DNA of 64,000 nt from Caryophanales bacterium. GTDB taxonomy: Bacteria; Bacillota; Bacilli; CAJFEE01. The translations under genes and the position numbers were made by a program. The notes under the pieces were generated by a model. The model saw nothing but the letters and a program-made list of their open reading frames with translations. It was not told where the DNA came from and did no database searches. The stretch lies in contig JAQSYP010000001.1 of the NCBI GenBank assembly GCA_029256085.1, positions 1-64,000 of the forward strand. The letters run 5' to 3'. Shown in pieces: positions 29,647 to 39,220 of this stretch; position 1 is the first letter of the stretch, and every line of letters starts with the position of its first letter.

Positions 29647-29854
29647 GAGGAACAGGATCGATTCCGCCTTGATGAAAGGGCTGACACTTAGCAATTCTAA
29701 CTATTGTTAAATAGCTCCCTTTTAAAGCACCATGAATCTTAATTGCTTCAAGGCCATAGGTGGAGCAAGTCGGGTAAAATCTACATGTAGGTGGTTTTAT
29801 TGGGGATATAAATTTTTGATAGAACCTTATGAACTTTAAAAGTAGATATTGCAT
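29627..29854 (-). CDS. yidD: Membrane protein insertion efficiency factor YidD (YtjA)
   Basis: 75 aa. [27 protein letters not shown] and GGIDPVP carry the family signature with its conserved Cys residues (part shown: [16 protein letters not shown]). Helps YidC/SpoIIIJ insert membrane proteins. ATG 29854 chosen over a 21-codon upstream extension because of GGTGAAAC before it and family length. Confidence 0.93.
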   Translation of the reverse strand: MQYLLLKFIRFYQKFISPIKPPTCRFYPTCSTYGLEAIKIHGALKGSYLTIVRIAKCQPFHQGGIDPVPPKRHNH

Positions 29855-29900
29855 AGTTTCACCGTTTCCGATTATTTTCTTAAATATATTATAATTACAT

Positions 29901-29930
29901 GCCCCTTGCAAATGCAAAGGGCTATTTTTA
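29901..29930 (+). terminator. Hairpin between yidD and ytkD
   Basis: GCCCCTTGC / GCAAAGGGC with TATTTTTA after it on the plus strand; possible terminator for the carbonic anhydrase transcript. Confidence 0.55.
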
Positions 29931-30038
29931 AATTTAAAGAATTTGGCAAAGTCAAGTTTATTTTAGCTATACTTTTTAATAGAATAGCGCATGTAGTATA
30001 ATAAGAAAATCAAAGTTTCGTACATAAGAGGTTTTAAG

Positions 30039-30512
30039 ATGATATCATTCAGAGATTATTATAGGAATTTAGTTAATTTGGATTTTAGTTGTAATCCATT
30101 TTCTGATAATGCGAGAAATGTATTTGTAATTACAAGTTATAAAGATAAATGGCTTCTCACAAAACATAAAAGCAGAGGGCTAGAATTTCCTGGTGGTAAG
30201 GTTGAAGAAGGAGAAACAAGCTTCCAAGCTGGGATTAGAGAAATAGCTGAAGAAACTGGTGGATACATAGAAGAGCTTGTTTATATTGGTCAGTATGAAG
30301 TTCATAGTAAAGAACAAACAATAGTAAAAGATATTTATTTTGGAGAGGTTATTAGAATAGATGATCAGGAACATTTCTATGAGACTGATGGTCCAATACT
30401 AATCGATGAGCTTCCAGAAAACCTTGAGTTTAATACTGACTACAGCTTTGTAATGAGAGATCTTGTAGTTAAGGAGAGCCTTAAGAGGTTAAAGGAGTTA
30501 AACTTAATTTAA
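30039..30512 (+). CDS. ytkD: Nudix nucleoside triphosphatase YtkD
   Basis: 157 aa. Complete Nudix box GGKVEEGETSFQAGIREIAEETGG (G-x5-E-x7-REIxEETG; key residues E and REIAEE). B. subtilis YtkD cleans oxidised nucleotides such as 8-oxo-dGTP. Followed 12 bp later by the YtmA-like gene; probable operon. Confidence 0.9.
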   Translation: MISFRDYYRNLVNLDFSCNPFSDNARNVFVITSYKDKWLLTKHKSRGLEFPGGKVEEGETSFQAGIREIAEETGGYIEELVYIGQYEVHSKEQTIVKDIYFGEVIRIDDQEHFYETDGPILIDELPENLEFNTDYSFVMRDLVVKESLKRLKELNLI

Positions 30513-30524
30513 TAGGTGAACTAG

Positions 30525-31325
30525 ATGCACGAAGATGGGACAATTATAGAGAAGATTAAATTTCCATCACCAAACGCTAAGGTGAGAGTTTTTTTAATAA
30601 CATATTTAAGTAATGGAAAGAGATTAAAGGGGTTTCTTGCTGAACCAATTGATAATGGCTTATTTCCTGCACTTTTATATTGTCGTGGTGGTGCAGGGAA
30701 TGTTGGTAAAGTAAGGCTTAGCCGTATAACACAATTTGCAAGTAGCGGGATAATTGTGTTTGCGCCTTTTCAACAAGGTAATGGTGGAAGTGAAGGTCAT
30801 GAGGATTTTTGCGGAGAAGATACTAAGGATTTATTTGACGCTTTTAAGATTCTTAACAGTCATCTAAAGGTTTTAAAAAATAGCATACATGTTTTTGGAT
30901 TTTCTAAGGGTGGGGCAACGGCGCTATTTTGCGGAATTAAAATTCCTGAACTTGCTTCAGTTATTACTTGGAGTGGTGTAAGTAATATGTTTTATACATA
31001 TGAAGAACGAAATGATCTCAGGAGAATGCTGAAGCGATTAATAAGAGGCACACCTAGTAAAAACAAGGTAGCTTATATTAGAAGAAGTCCGATTTTTTTT
31101 GTTGATAAAATCAATTGTCCAGTTTTAATAATTCACGGAACTGCAGATCAAAACGTACTGATAAGACACGCGTTTGAATTAGAGTCTGAACTTAAATCAG
31201 CAGGGAAAAGAGTAGAGACTTTATATTTTGAAGGTTTAACACATTATTTTCCGACAAAGACTAATCAGGAAATAGTAAAACACATTTGTAATTGGATAAA
31301 ACAAATAGAACCAGACTTCTTTTAA
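30525..31325 (+). CDS. YtmA-like prolyl-oligopeptidase-type hydrolase
   Basis: 266 aa alpha/beta hydrolase of the S9 type. Nucleophile Ser in VFGFSKGGATALF, Asp in IHGTADQNVL, His in GLTHYFPTK. Substrate unknown. Same gene pair and order (ytkD-ytmA, next to pckA) as B. subtilis. Confidence 0.85.
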   Translation: MHEDGTIIEKIKFPSPNAKVRVFLITYLSNGKRLKGFLAEPIDNGLFPALLYCRGGAGNVGKVRLSRITQFASSGIIVFAPFQQGNGGSEGHEDFCGEDTKDLFDAFKILNSHLKVLKNSIHVFGFSKGGATALFCGIKIPELASVITWSGVSNMFYTYEERNDLRRMLKRLIRGTPSKNKVAYIRRSPIFFVDKINCPVLIIHGTADQNVLIRHAFELESELKSAGKRVETLYFEGLTHYFPTKTNQEIVKHICNWIKQIEPDFF

Positions 31326-31347
31326 TAGTCTAAAATTCTATTATTAC

Positions 31348-31493
31348 TCTCGCAGAAACTGCTCGCTTTCCGCGGATTAGGCAGACCCAAAAACTTATTG
31401 GCTCGCTTTCCTCGGGCATTCCGCAAGCCTCCTCGACTCGTTCCTCGCCTGTGGGGTCTTGCATGGCCTGCTTTTCCCGAAGGAGTCTCGCAG
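31348..31493. repeat. GCTCGCTTTCCGCGG palindromic element, copy E1 (expanded)
   Basis: Starts CTCGCAGAAACTGCTCGC and ends CCCGAAGGAGTCTCGCAG, forming long imperfect inverted ends. The middle differs from E2 and E3 and repeats the motif GGCTCGCTTTCC internally. Clearly GC-richer than its surroundings. The remaining bases to 31600 show no gene. Confidence 0.88.
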
Positions 31494-31606
31494 ATCATTT
31501 ACATCAAACATTAATAAAAGTGGTGTTCAAAAGTCTCTACTAGACGTTGGGAATCTTGAACCTCATTCATTCAGAGCGAATAAGTTTTGCTTATTTACCT
31601 TTTACT

Positions 31607-31642
31607 AAAAAAATAGAACCAGACTTTTGATAGTCTGGTTCT
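31607..31642 (-). terminator. Terminator of pckA
   Basis: AGAACCAGACT / AGTCTGGTTCT stem with minus-strand T-run. Confidence 0.9.
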
Positions 31643-31652
31643 TTATTCTTTA

Positions 31653-33242
31653 TTATTGTACTACTGGTCCGCCTAAGCGAACGATTTCTTCAGAAACATT
31701 TTCAAATTTCTTGAAGTTGTTGTTGAATGCTGCAGCTAATTCATGAGCTTTAGTATCATAAGCAGATTTATCTTCCCAAGTATTGCTAGGTACTAGAACT
31801 TCATCAGGTACACCAGTAACGTGTGCAGGGATTTCAAGACCGAAGATTGGTTCTTTAATAGTTTCAACAGTATCTAATTCTCCATTTAATGCAGCTTGGA
31901 TCATTGCACGAGTGTAAGCAAGCTTCATACGAGAACCTACTCCGTACTCTCCACCAGTCCAACCAGTGTTTACAAGGTAAACATTAGCGTTGTGTGCAAC
32001 AATTTTCTCACCTAACATTTCAGCATAAACTGAAGGGTCTAATGGTAAGAAAGGAGATCCAAAGCAAGTTGAGAAAGTAGCTTTAGGAGACGTGATTCCA
32101 CGCTCAGTACCAGCTAACTTAGATGTGTAACCACTCATGAAGTGGTACATTGCTTGCTCTTTAGATAATTTGCTGATTGGAGGCAATACGCCAGAAGCAT
32201 CAGCAGTTAAGAAAATAATGTTAGATGGTTGACCAGCTAAGCTTGGTACCATGATATTGTCAATTGCAGTAATTGGATATGCTGCACGAGTATTTTCAGT
32301 TAATGAGATATCATCATAATCCGCAACACGTGTATTTTCATCTAATACAACGTTTTCTAGAACAGAACCAAATTTAATTGCGTTATAAATTTGTGGTTCT
32401 TTTTCTTCAGTTAAGTTAACACATTTAGCGTAACATCCGCCTTCAATGTTAAATACTCCGTTTTGTGACCAACCATGCTCGTCATCACCAATTAGTCGGC
32501 GGTTTGGATCAGCTGATAAAGTCGTTTTACCAGTACCTGATAATCCGAAGAACAATGCTACGTCACCTTCATTACCTACGTTAGCTGAACAGTGCATTGA
32601 TAGTACTCCACGCTTAGGTAAGAAGTAGTTCATGATAGAGAAGATAGACTTCTTCATTTCACCAGCATACTCAGTCCCACCAATTAGGATAATACGCTTT
32701 TCAAAAGATACAATAATGAAAGCTTCTGACTTAGTTCCATCAATAGCAGGATCAGCTTTGAAGTTTGGTGCACTTACGATTGTAAACTGCGCATCATGTG
32801 AAGCAAGCTCTTCAGAAGACGGACGTAAGAATAATTGGTGTGCAAAAAGGTTGTGCCATGCAAATTCATTTACAACTTGAATAGGTAAACGATAGTTTTC
32901 ATCCGCACCTGCGAAACCTTTGAATACGAATAACTCATTTTTTTCTTTTAAGTAGTTAACTACTTTTGCATATAACTTTTCGAAAGTTTCTTCATCTATT
33001 GGTTGGTTTACAGAACCCCAGTTGATATCGTCCATAATTGATGGCTCAGCGACAATAAACTTGTCTTCAGGAGATCTACCAGTATATTTACCTGTTGTTG
33101 CTCTAACTGCTCCAGTAGAAGTTAGAACACCTTCATTTCTTTGTAACACTTTTTCAACTAAACTTGGTACAGATAGGTTCACTTGAACGCTTGTGCTATT
33201 TAAAAGCTCAGCAAGTTCGTTTCGAACATCCACAGTTGTCAT
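31653..33242 (-). CDS. pckA: Phosphoenolpyruvate carboxykinase (ATP) PckA
   Basis: Converts oxaloacetate to PEP in gluconeogenesis. 529 aa. [16 protein letters not shown] (P-loop), IGDDEHGW (Mg site), [25 protein letters not shown] region with the Mn-binding Lys/His context (part: [12 protein letters not shown]) and [18 protein letters not shown]. Divergent from metK, as in B. subtilis. Confidence 0.97.
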   Translation of the reverse strand: MTTVDVRNELAELLNSTSVQVNLSVPSLVEKVLQRNEGVLTSTGAVRATTGKYTGRSPEDKFIVAEPSIMDDINWGSVNQPIDEETFEKLYAKVVNYLKEKNELFVFKGFAGADENYRLPIQVVNEFAWHNLFAHQLFLRPSSEELASHDAQFTIVSAPNFKADPAIDGTKSEAFIIVSFEKRIILIGGTEYAGEMKKSIFSIMNYFLPKRGVLSMHCSANVGNEGDVALFFGLSGTGKTTLSADPNRRLIGDDEHGWSQNGVFNIEGGCYAKCVNLTEEKEPQIYNAIKFGSVLENVVLDENTRVADYDDISLTENTRAAYPITAIDNIMVPSLAGQPSNIIFLTADASGVLPPISKLSKEQAMYHFMSGYTSKLAGTERGITSPKATFSTCFGSPFLPLDPSVYAEMLGEKIVAHNANVYLVNTGWTGGEYGVGSRMKLAYTRAMIQAALNGELDTVETIKEPIFGLEIPAHVTGVPDEVLVPSNTWEDKSAYDTKAHELAAAFNNNFKKFENVSEEIVRLGGPVVQ

Positions 33243-33474
33243 TGATAATACCCTTCTTTCTTATCCTTTTTTTGTTTTTTATACAGGAAGCAACAAGGTG
33301 CCTCAAAATTTACATGCTGTATTTTTACTTAACTGTAAATTAGTATAACACATTAAAATATTAGTGTGTACCATTTATTTTTATAAAGATGTGAGATATT
33401 TTTGAATAAAAAAACTAAACAGACTATAGTATATTCGACAAATTAATTTAATTATGAAAAATTAATGTTAATTA

Positions 33475-33503
33475 TTGACAGTATTAAGGTAATAATGTAA
33501 CAT
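33475..33503 (+). promoter_or_regulatory. Sigma-A promoter of metK
   Basis: TTGACA (33475-33480), 17-bp spacer, TAACAT (33498-33503), just upstream of the S-box. Confidence 0.8.
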
Positions 33504-33522
33504 CTTTACGAACGGATACTAT

Positions 33523-33690
33523 CTTATCTCGAGATGGCAGAGGGGGACAGGCCCTATGAAGCCCAGCAACCATTATTACATTAGTAATAAAAAGGTGCTT
33601 AACCTGCTGCAAGGTGTTAGACCTTGAACGATAAGAGCTGAAAGGCATACGAATTTTCGACCTTTCCTCAAATGGAAGGGTTTTTTTATT
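33523..33690 (+). ncRNA. SAM-I riboswitch (S-box) with terminator, metK leader
   Basis: CTTATCTCGAGATGGCAGAGGG, GGCCC.ATGAAGCCC.GCAACC, AAGGTGC, and the closing GATAAGAG (33630) are the S-box core. A terminator CCTTTCC/GGAAGGG plus seven T (33660-33687) follows, with an alternative pairing region before it. Binding of SAM should end transcription before metK, giving product feedback. Confidence 0.95.
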
Positions 33691-33774
33691 GCGTTTTTTT
33701 GGGATAATAGTAAAGATGTACAATGAGATTAGTTCCGTATCAAATCAAATAAATATATTGTAGGAGGCAGAAAA

Positions 33775-34974
33775 ATGACTAACAAACGTCGTCTTTTTAC
33801 TTCAGAGTCAGTTACAGAAGGACATCCTGATAAAATTTGTGACCAAATCTCTGATTCAATTTTAGATGCTATCTTAGCAAAGGATCCTAATGCACGTGTA
33901 GCATGCGAAACCTCTGTAACAACAGGGTTAGTTTTAGTTGCAGGTGAAATCACAACTTCTACATATGTAGACATTCCTAAATTAGTTCGTGGGACAATTG
34001 CAGAAATTGGTTATACTCGTGCTAAGTACGGATTTGACGCTGAAACTTGTGCAGTATTAACATCAATCGATGAGCAATCTGCTGACATCGCAATGGGTGT
34101 TGACCAAGCTTTAGAAGCTCGTGAAGGTTCAATGACAGAAGAAGAAATCGAAGCAATTGGTGCTGGTGACCAAGGTCTAATGTTTGGTTATGCTAATAAC
34201 GAAACTGAAGAATTAATGCCATTACCAATCGCAATGTCTCACCGTCTTGCACGTCGTCTTACTGAAGTTCGTAAAAATGGAACTTTAGGATACTTACGTC
34301 CTGATGGAAAAACTCAAGTAACAGTTGAATATGATGAGAACAATACGCCAGTTCGTATTGATACAATTGTAATTTCAACTCAACATGATCCAGATGCAGA
34401 ACACTCTCAAATCGAGAAGGATTTAAAAGAGCACGTAATTACACCAGTAATGCCTACAAACCTTATCGATGAAAATACAAAGTACTTTATTAACCCAACT
34501 GGCCGTTTCGTAATCGGTGGACCACAAGGTGACGCTGGTTTAACTGGTCGTAAAATTATCGTAGATACTTACGGTGGATATGCTCGTCACGGTGGCGGTG
34601 CATTCTCTGGTAAAGATCCTACAAAAGTTGACCGTTCAGCAGCTTATGCAGCTCGTTACGTTGCGAAAAACATCGTAGCAGCAGGACTTGCTGATAAAGC
34701 AGAAGTTCAATTAGCTTATGCAATCGGTGTAGCGAAGCCAGTATCAGTAGCAATCGATACTTTCGGAACTGGTAAAGTTTCTGAAGATAAATTAGTTGAT
34801 TTAATCGTTGCTAACTTCGATCTACGTCCAGCTGGAATCATCCGTATGCTTGACTTACGTCGTCCAATTTACAAGCAAACTGCTGCTTACGGTCACTTTG
34901 GCCGCACAGACGTTGACCTTCCTTGGGAGCGTACTGACAAAGTTGCGACATTAAAAGAGCAAGCAGGTTTATAA
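33775..34974 (+). CDS. metK: S-adenosylmethionine synthetase MetK
   Basis: Makes SAM from Met and ATP. 399 aa. [28 protein letters not shown] and [19 protein letters not shown] are the family signatures with ATP, Mg and K+ sites. Codon use is strongly biased (CGT, GGT, TTC), as for a highly expressed gene. SD TAGGAGGC. Confidence 0.98.
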   Translation: MTNKRRLFTSESVTEGHPDKICDQISDSILDAILAKDPNARVACETSVTTGLVLVAGEITTSTYVDIPKLVRGTIAEIGYTRAKYGFDAETCAVLTSIDEQSADIAMGVDQALEAREGSMTEEEIEAIGAGDQGLMFGYANNETEELMPLPIAMSHRLARRLTEVRKNGTLGYLRPDGKTQVTVEYDENNTPVRIDTIVISTQHDPDAEHSQIEKDLKEHVITPVMPTNLIDENTKYFINPTGRFVIGGPQGDAGLTGRKIIVDTYGGYARHGGGAFSGKDPTKVDRSAAYAARYVAKNIVAAGLADKAEVQLAYAIGVAKPVSVAIDTFGTGKVSEDKLVDLIVANFDLRPAGIIRMLDLRRPIYKQTAAYGHFGRTDVDLPWERTDKVATLKEQAGL

Positions 34975-34983
34975 TTTAATTAT

Positions 34984-35018
34984 AAGCACCCTTCACTTTT
35001 TGTGGAGGGTGTTTTAAT
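34984..35018 (+). terminator. Terminator after metK
   Basis: GCACCCTTCAC / GTGGAGGGTG stem and T-rich tail. Confidence 0.85.
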
Positions 35019-35026
35019 TTGGTGTT

Positions 35027-35150
35027 TTTTCGACGAAATTTGACAAGAGCGTACGGAAATTTTAGATTTACGTACGAAAATATTAAAAAAGCGTACGGAA
35101 AACTCGAAAAACGGTACGGAAATATCTAACTTACGTACGAAAGCGAGTTT
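35027..35150 (+). repeat. 21-nt phased keyword array, family C (GTACG)
   Basis: The keyword GCGTACGGAAA or ACGTACGAAA recurs five times exactly 21 bp apart (35049-35140), while the 10-12 bp after each keyword differ. Preceded by TTTCGACGAAATTTGACAA. Confidence 0.9.
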
Positions 35151-35164
35151 TCAAGCAAGGTGAA

Positions 35165-35199
35165 AATAAAAAAACAGCTTTTTCCTTAGAAAAAGCTGT
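35165..35199 (-). terminator. Terminator of the 350-aa membrane protein gene
   Basis: ACAGCTTTTTC / GAAAAAGCTGT with minus-strand T-run. Confidence 0.85.
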
Positions 35200-35202
35200 A
35201 CA

Positions 35203-36255
35203 CTATTTAATCTGTTTAGTTAATTCTTCATAAAATCTATTAGGTTCATCTATATTAAGTACAATTCGATCTACTTTTCTTTGAATTCCGTACAAAAGGT
35301 TCAGAGTTTGTGGTTCTTTAAGCAAAATCTCAAAAGTAGGCTTCTCGATAATGAAATCAATAACCCTTGCGTCGAAAAGAGTAGCTAATTCTTTTCTTGT
35401 GAATTTTTCTGGACCATCATAATATTTAAATTCTTTAATCGAATCAAGAGGTAATTCCATACTTTTGGATAAACCAGTTTGAAGATACAATTTTTCATCA
35501 GATAAAATAAATGGAGTTAATCTAGTAGCATTAATTTCGCCTAAAAAATAAAGAACCGTATACACATTCAAAAATAATACTACATAAGCAACGATTTCAT
35601 TCCATCCATGAAGAAGATAGTGAAAACCAACTGATTCAATAACTATTGCATGAATTAACATTATATAAACCGACATTACACTTGTCTTATTATGATATGT
35701 GAACGATTGACCATTAGACACTTTGATTTTCTTATTCCAACTAAACAGAGAATAATAAAAAATAGCAAATTCTGAAAGAAACACTTGTAAAACTTTTTGA
35801 TTCGGTAGGTTCTTATCTAACGACAGTCGCAAATTATAAAGAAACAAAGAGTTTTCAAGACTAAGTGCCTTATATTCCCTAATTAACTTTGGTAGCTTAG
35901 TCAAGATTTTGTAAAAGATATAAAGCTCAAGAAGTACAAATAAACCTTCAGAAAATAAAATAACGTAAGGTAAGAATGCATATTGCTGTATGTGGGCATT
36001 TGGAATAATTAAGTAAGCTGCACCATAGCCGGCTAATATAACAACACCCATATACTTTAATGAGTATTTTTTTCTAATAATGAGAAAGTACGTTATCAAA
36101 GGTATGACAATTAGAAAATCGATTATCGACCCTAGAACAACGCCACTCGGAATAGGGTTATATATAGGAATATGATATAAAGTGTAATTAGCAAAGACAA
36201 TTAGAGTAATAAAACCTACATATAAAAGAAGGCTACGTTTTTTGATTATTGTCAC
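35203..36255 (-). CDS. Multi-pass membrane protein, unknown function
   Basis: 350 aa. N-terminal half with about five hydrophobic helices (LYVGFITLIVFANYTLYHIP to LLELYIFYKIL), a soluble stretch, then two to three further helices around 195-245. The C-terminal tail (KLYLQTGLSKSMELPLDSIK...) resembles a short PH-like beta domain such as those of bacterial membrane proteins of the bPH2 type. Start is GTG with AGAGGTG upstream. Paired with the lipoprotein gene 13 bp upstream, probably one operon. I do not recognise the family. Confidence 0.8.
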   Translation of the reverse strand: MTIIKKRSLLLYVGFITLIVFANYTLYHIPIYNPIPSGVVLGSIIDFLIVIPLITYFLIIRKKYSLKYMGVVILAGYGAAYLIIPNAHIQQYAFLPYVILFSEGLFVLLELYIFYKILTKLPKLIREYKALSLENSLFLYNLRLSLDKNLPNQKVLQVFLSEFAIFYYSLFSWNKKIKVSNGQSFTYHNKTSVMSVYIMLIHAIVIESVGFHYLLHGWNEIVAYVVLFLNVYTVLYFLGEINATRLTPFILSDEKLYLQTGLSKSMELPLDSIKEFKYYDGPEKFTRKELATLFDARVIDFIIEKPTFEILLKEPQTLNLLYGIQRKVDRIVLNIDEPNRFYEELTKQIK

Positions 36256-36268
36256 TTAACTTCACCTC

Positions 36269-36754
36269 TTACTTTTGAATATCTTCGACTGAAACAGTAA
36301 CATCTGTTACATTTTCTACATCATCACGCTTTAATTCGAATAATGCAACTCGAGCAGCCATATCCATTGTGCCAATTTGAGGTATGATGCGCTTAACTTT
36401 GAGCTTAAGATTTTCACCATCACGAATAGCGTTAGCTGGTTCAAGTAAGTTTGATCCGCTGCTTTCATTAGTAACATAAGCATAAACAACTTTTTTCTTA
36501 AAAAAATCATCGTCATATTTCATTACAACTTCTTTATCTTCTTCTGTGAATGGTACGTGCTGTTCAAGAAACTCGTTCATTAATTTCGTACTATCAATCT
36601 TAATTGCCTTATCAGTTAAATTGTTTTCATCCCAATTAGCTCGGTAAGCACCAACCCCGAAATCTAGATCAACTGGACCACTGCTTTTTTCTTTACCACA
36701 GCCAACTGCCATCAAAATTAATAAACCAACTAATACGAGATAAAATTTTTTCAT
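36269..36754 (-). CDS. Lipoprotein, unknown function
   Basis: 161 aa. Signal peptide MKKFYLVLVGLLILMAVGC with lipobox LMAVGC (Cys19), then a ~140-aa extracellular domain with no motif I know. SD AGAGGTCGTG. Cotranscribed with the membrane protein downstream. Confidence 0.85.
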   Translation of the reverse strand: MKKFYLVLVGLLILMAVGCGKEKSSGPVDLDFGVGAYRANWDENNLTDKAIKIDSTKLMNEFLEQHVPFTEEDKEVVMKYDDDFFKKKVVYAYVTNESSGSNLLEPANAIRDGENLKLKVKRIIPQIGTMDMAARVALFELKRDDVENVTDVTVSVEDIQK

Positions 36755-36927
36755 GTGATCACGACCTCTATTTAAATGTTAAATCAATTATATTATTAAA
36801 TTCATGTTGTAGCCTAATATTTTTTGGAATTTATGGTATCATACTAAAGGATTAAGTGTATTTATTTTTTTGTTAATTTAAAGTAATATACTATTGTTAC
36901 CAAAAATTTACTAAAAGGATGTTATAT

Positions 36928-38010
36928 ATGTCATTAAAATTTGCAATTATCGGCTGTGGACGTATTTCTTATAACCATATCGCAGCAGCAATAGAAAATA
37001 ATATGGAAATCGTAGCACTTTGTGATGTTGTAGCTGAAAATATGGTAGATAAAATTAAGAAATTTGATCTACCAGAAACTACACCTCAATACTTAGATTA
37101 TAAAGAAATGATTCAAAAAGAGAAAATAGATTTAATCGGTATTTGCACAGAAAGCGGTAAGCACGGTTATATCGCATTAGACTGTATCGAAGCTGGAATT
37201 CATTTAGTAATTGAAAAGCCAATCGCTCTTTCTTTAGAAGAAGCAGATGCGATTATTGAAAAGGCAAAAGAAAAAAATGTAAAAGTAAGTGCTTGTCACC
37301 AAAACCGATTCAATAAATCTATCCAAAAAATTAGAGAAGCTGTTGAAGAAGAGCGTTTCGGTAGAATGCTTCACGGAACAGCTCATATTCGTTGGAACAG
37401 AGGGGAAGACTACTACACTCAAGCACCTTGGAGAGGTACTTGGGAGCAAGACGGCGGGGCTTTAATGAACCAATGTATCCACAATATCGATCTTCTTCGT
37501 TGGTTAATGGGTAACGAAATTGTTGAAGTTGTTGGTATGACTGATAATTTAATGCATGACTTTATTCAAGCAGAAGATTTTGGAATGGCTATGATAAAGT
37601 TTGCAAATGGAAGTTACGGTATTATTGAAGGTACAACTAATATCTTCCCTAGAAACCTTGAAGAAACGTTATACCTTTTCGGAGACAAAGGTACTGTTAA
37701 AGCTGGAGGTAAGTCTGTAAACATTATCGAAGAGTGGCATTTTGCTGATAACAAAGATAATGCAGAAGAAGTAAAGGCAAAGTACCAAGAAAACCCACCA
37801 AACGTATATGGCTTTGGTCACAATCCGTTATATGCAGACGTAATGGATGCAATTATTAATGACAGAGAACCATACGTAACAGCAGAAGATGGAAGAAGAG
37901 CACTAGAGCTAGTACTAGCAATCTACAAGTCATCAGTTGAAGGTAAGAGCGTGAAGTTACCTTTAGAAAAATGTTCTTCATTAGATTTCAAAGGTACATT
38001 TGATAAATAA
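36928..38010 (+). CDS. Gfo/Idh/MocA-family oxidoreductase
   Basis: About 360 aa. Rossmann motif IIGCGRISYNH at the N-terminus, EKPIALSLEEAD with the catalytic Lys, and NQCIHNIDLLRWLMG with the conserved His-x3-D. NAD(P)-dependent sugar or inositol dehydrogenase family; in sequence type close to WlbA/surface-sugar dehydrogenases, but no sugar-pathway neighbour supports a substrate. ATG 36928 is preferred because the earlier ATG overlaps the SD (AAAGGATG). Confidence 0.9.
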   Translation: MSLKFAIIGCGRISYNHIAAAIENNMEIVALCDVVAENMVDKIKKFDLPETTPQYLDYKEMIQKEKIDLIGICTESGKHGYIALDCIEAGIHLVIEKPIALSLEEADAIIEKAKEKNVKVSACHQNRFNKSIQKIREAVEEERFGRMLHGTAHIRWNRGEDYYTQAPWRGTWEQDGGALMNQCIHNIDLLRWLMGNEIVEVVGMTDNLMHDFIQAEDFGMAMIKFANGSYGIIEGTTNIFPRNLEETLYLFGDKGTVKAGGKSVNIIEEWHFADNKDNAEEVKAKYQENPPNVYGFGHNPLYADVMDAIINDREPYVTAEDGRRALELVLAIYKSSVEGKSVKLPLEKCSSLDFKGTFDK

Positions 38011-38027
38011 GAAATTAAACTAAAAAT

Positions 38028-38060
38028 AGACGATTACATCTTCATGATGTGATCGTCTTT
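38028..38060. terminator. Bidirectional terminator
   Basis: AGACGATTACATC / GATGTGATCGTCT between two convergent genes. Confidence 0.88.
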
Positions 38061-38067
38061 CTGTGTT

Positions 38068-38394
38068 TTATGGAACTTCAATATGATCTGCAACTCTGGC
38101 TTTCAAAATTTCAATTAAATCATCGTCCATATAACCATAATCATCAGGAATATCCAAATTTATCAATGTTTTACTAGATATTTCGTTACCAAACTTCTCT
38201 TTTACACGATTCACGTGTTTCTTTTCCATTACGAAAATTATATCTGCCCAACCAATATGACCGCTTGTAATTTTAACTCGTGCACCGGATTCTGTTCCAG
38301 CAGACCTAACACTATAACCATTAAAATTATGAAAAACTTTCTCAGCCGTTGGACTTCTCCACTGATTTTTACTACAAACAAAAAGTATCTTAAT
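38068..38394 (-). CDS. Small low-molecular-weight protein tyrosine phosphatase (COG4551-like), probable AUU start
   Basis: 108 aa. The N-terminus ILFVCSKNQWRSPTAEKVF holds the CxxNxxRSPT phosphate loop of LMW phosphatases, the middle SAGTESGARVKITSGHIGWA and the end LDIPDDYGYMDDDLIEIL with the general-acid Asp region. Reading back, the frame hits TGA at 38403-38401 without any ATG, GTG, TTG or CTG. At the position where homologues have Met stands ATT (38394-38392), and AAGGA lies 9 bp upstream, ideal for it. So either ATT is used as start (known for infC) or the start codon has been lost by one mutation. Confidence 0.75.
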   Translation of the reverse strand: MKILFVCSKNQWRSPTAEKVFHNFNGYSVRSAGTESGARVKITSGHIGWADIIFVMEKKHVNRVKEKFGNEISSKTLINLDIPDDYGYMDDDLIEILKARVADHIEVP

Positions 38395-38510
38395 TGTTAA
38401 TCATCCTTATTAATTAGTTTGGTTTTCTTGTTTTAGATTTTTCTAAACCTATAAAAATATTTTCTTATCTATTATGATAATATTATTATAAAAAGTACCA
38501 GGGGTAAATT

Positions 38511-38879
38511 ATGACATGTGTTTTTTGCGAAGGGAAATTTACTGTAGTCCTAGAAAACAATTTAGCTGTAGGCTTTTATGATAAATATCCAGTTCAAAAA
38601 GGTCATCTATTAATAATTCCTAAAAGACATATTAAAAGTTATTTTGATGTCTCACAAGACGAACTGAGTGATATTCATAAACTAATTTTAGAAGGTAAAA
38701 AAATTATTGATACTAAATTTAGTCCTGATGGTTATAACGTAGGCGTAAATATTGGAGAGTTTGGTGGTCAAACTGTGCCACATTTACATTTTCATTTAAT
38801 ACCAAGATATAAAGGTGATATTGATGATCCAAGAGGTGGAATTAGAAAAATGATTCCAAATTTAGTTCAATATCCATAA
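38511..38879 (+). CDS. HIT-family nucleotide hydrolase
   Basis: 122 aa. C-terminal HLHFHLIPRY is the HIT triad (HxHxHx), and N-terminal CVFCEGK is a Cys pair seen in zinc-binding HIT proteins. The family hydrolyses nucleotide phosphoramidates, dinucleoside polyphosphates or AMP adducts. First of three genes with gaps of 14 bp or overlaps; SD AGGGGTA. Confidence 0.9.
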   Translation: MTCVFCEGKFTVVLENNLAVGFYDKYPVQKGHLLIIPKRHIKSYFDVSQDELSDIHKLILEGKKIIDTKFSPDGYNVGVNIGEFGGQTVPHLHFHLIPRYKGDIDDPRGGIRKMIPNLVQYP

Positions 38880-38893
38880 AGGATGGGGTAGAA

Positions 38894-39220
38894 ATGCCAG
38901 TACATAACAAATTAGTTCGTGATAAAATACTTCAAATAATAGAGGAATCAGGTAAGGATTATTCGTCTATAATTCTTGATGAAAAAGAATATGTGTTACA
39001 ACTCAGAAAAAAATTACTTGAAGAAATAGACGAATATTTAAGTGCGAAAAATGATAATGAAGCAATTGAAGAATTAGCTGATATTCTTGAAGTTGTAAAC
39101 TGTTTAGCTAAGATTCATAAAGTAAATCCTGAAAAACTCGAACACGTTAGGAAGGATAAAGAAGATAAACGTGGAAGTTTTAAAGAAAAGGTATTTTTAA
39201 TCGAGGTACACGATGAGTAA
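38894..39220 (+). CDS. MazG/PRA-PH-like nucleoside triphosphate pyrophosphohydrolase
   Basis: 108 aa all-alpha. HNKLVRDKI, KLLEEIDEYL and EELADILEVV give the ExxE...ExxD metal pattern of MazG-like folds. Likely splits NTPs or a modified nucleotide to NMP and PPi. The stop overlaps the helicase start by 8 bp, so the two are translationally coupled. Confidence 0.88.
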   Translation: MPVHNKLVRDKILQIIEESGKDYSSIILDEKEYVLQLRKKLLEEIDEYLSAKNDNEAIEELADILEVVNCLAKIHKVNPEKLEHVRKDKEDKRGSFKEKVFLIEVHDE

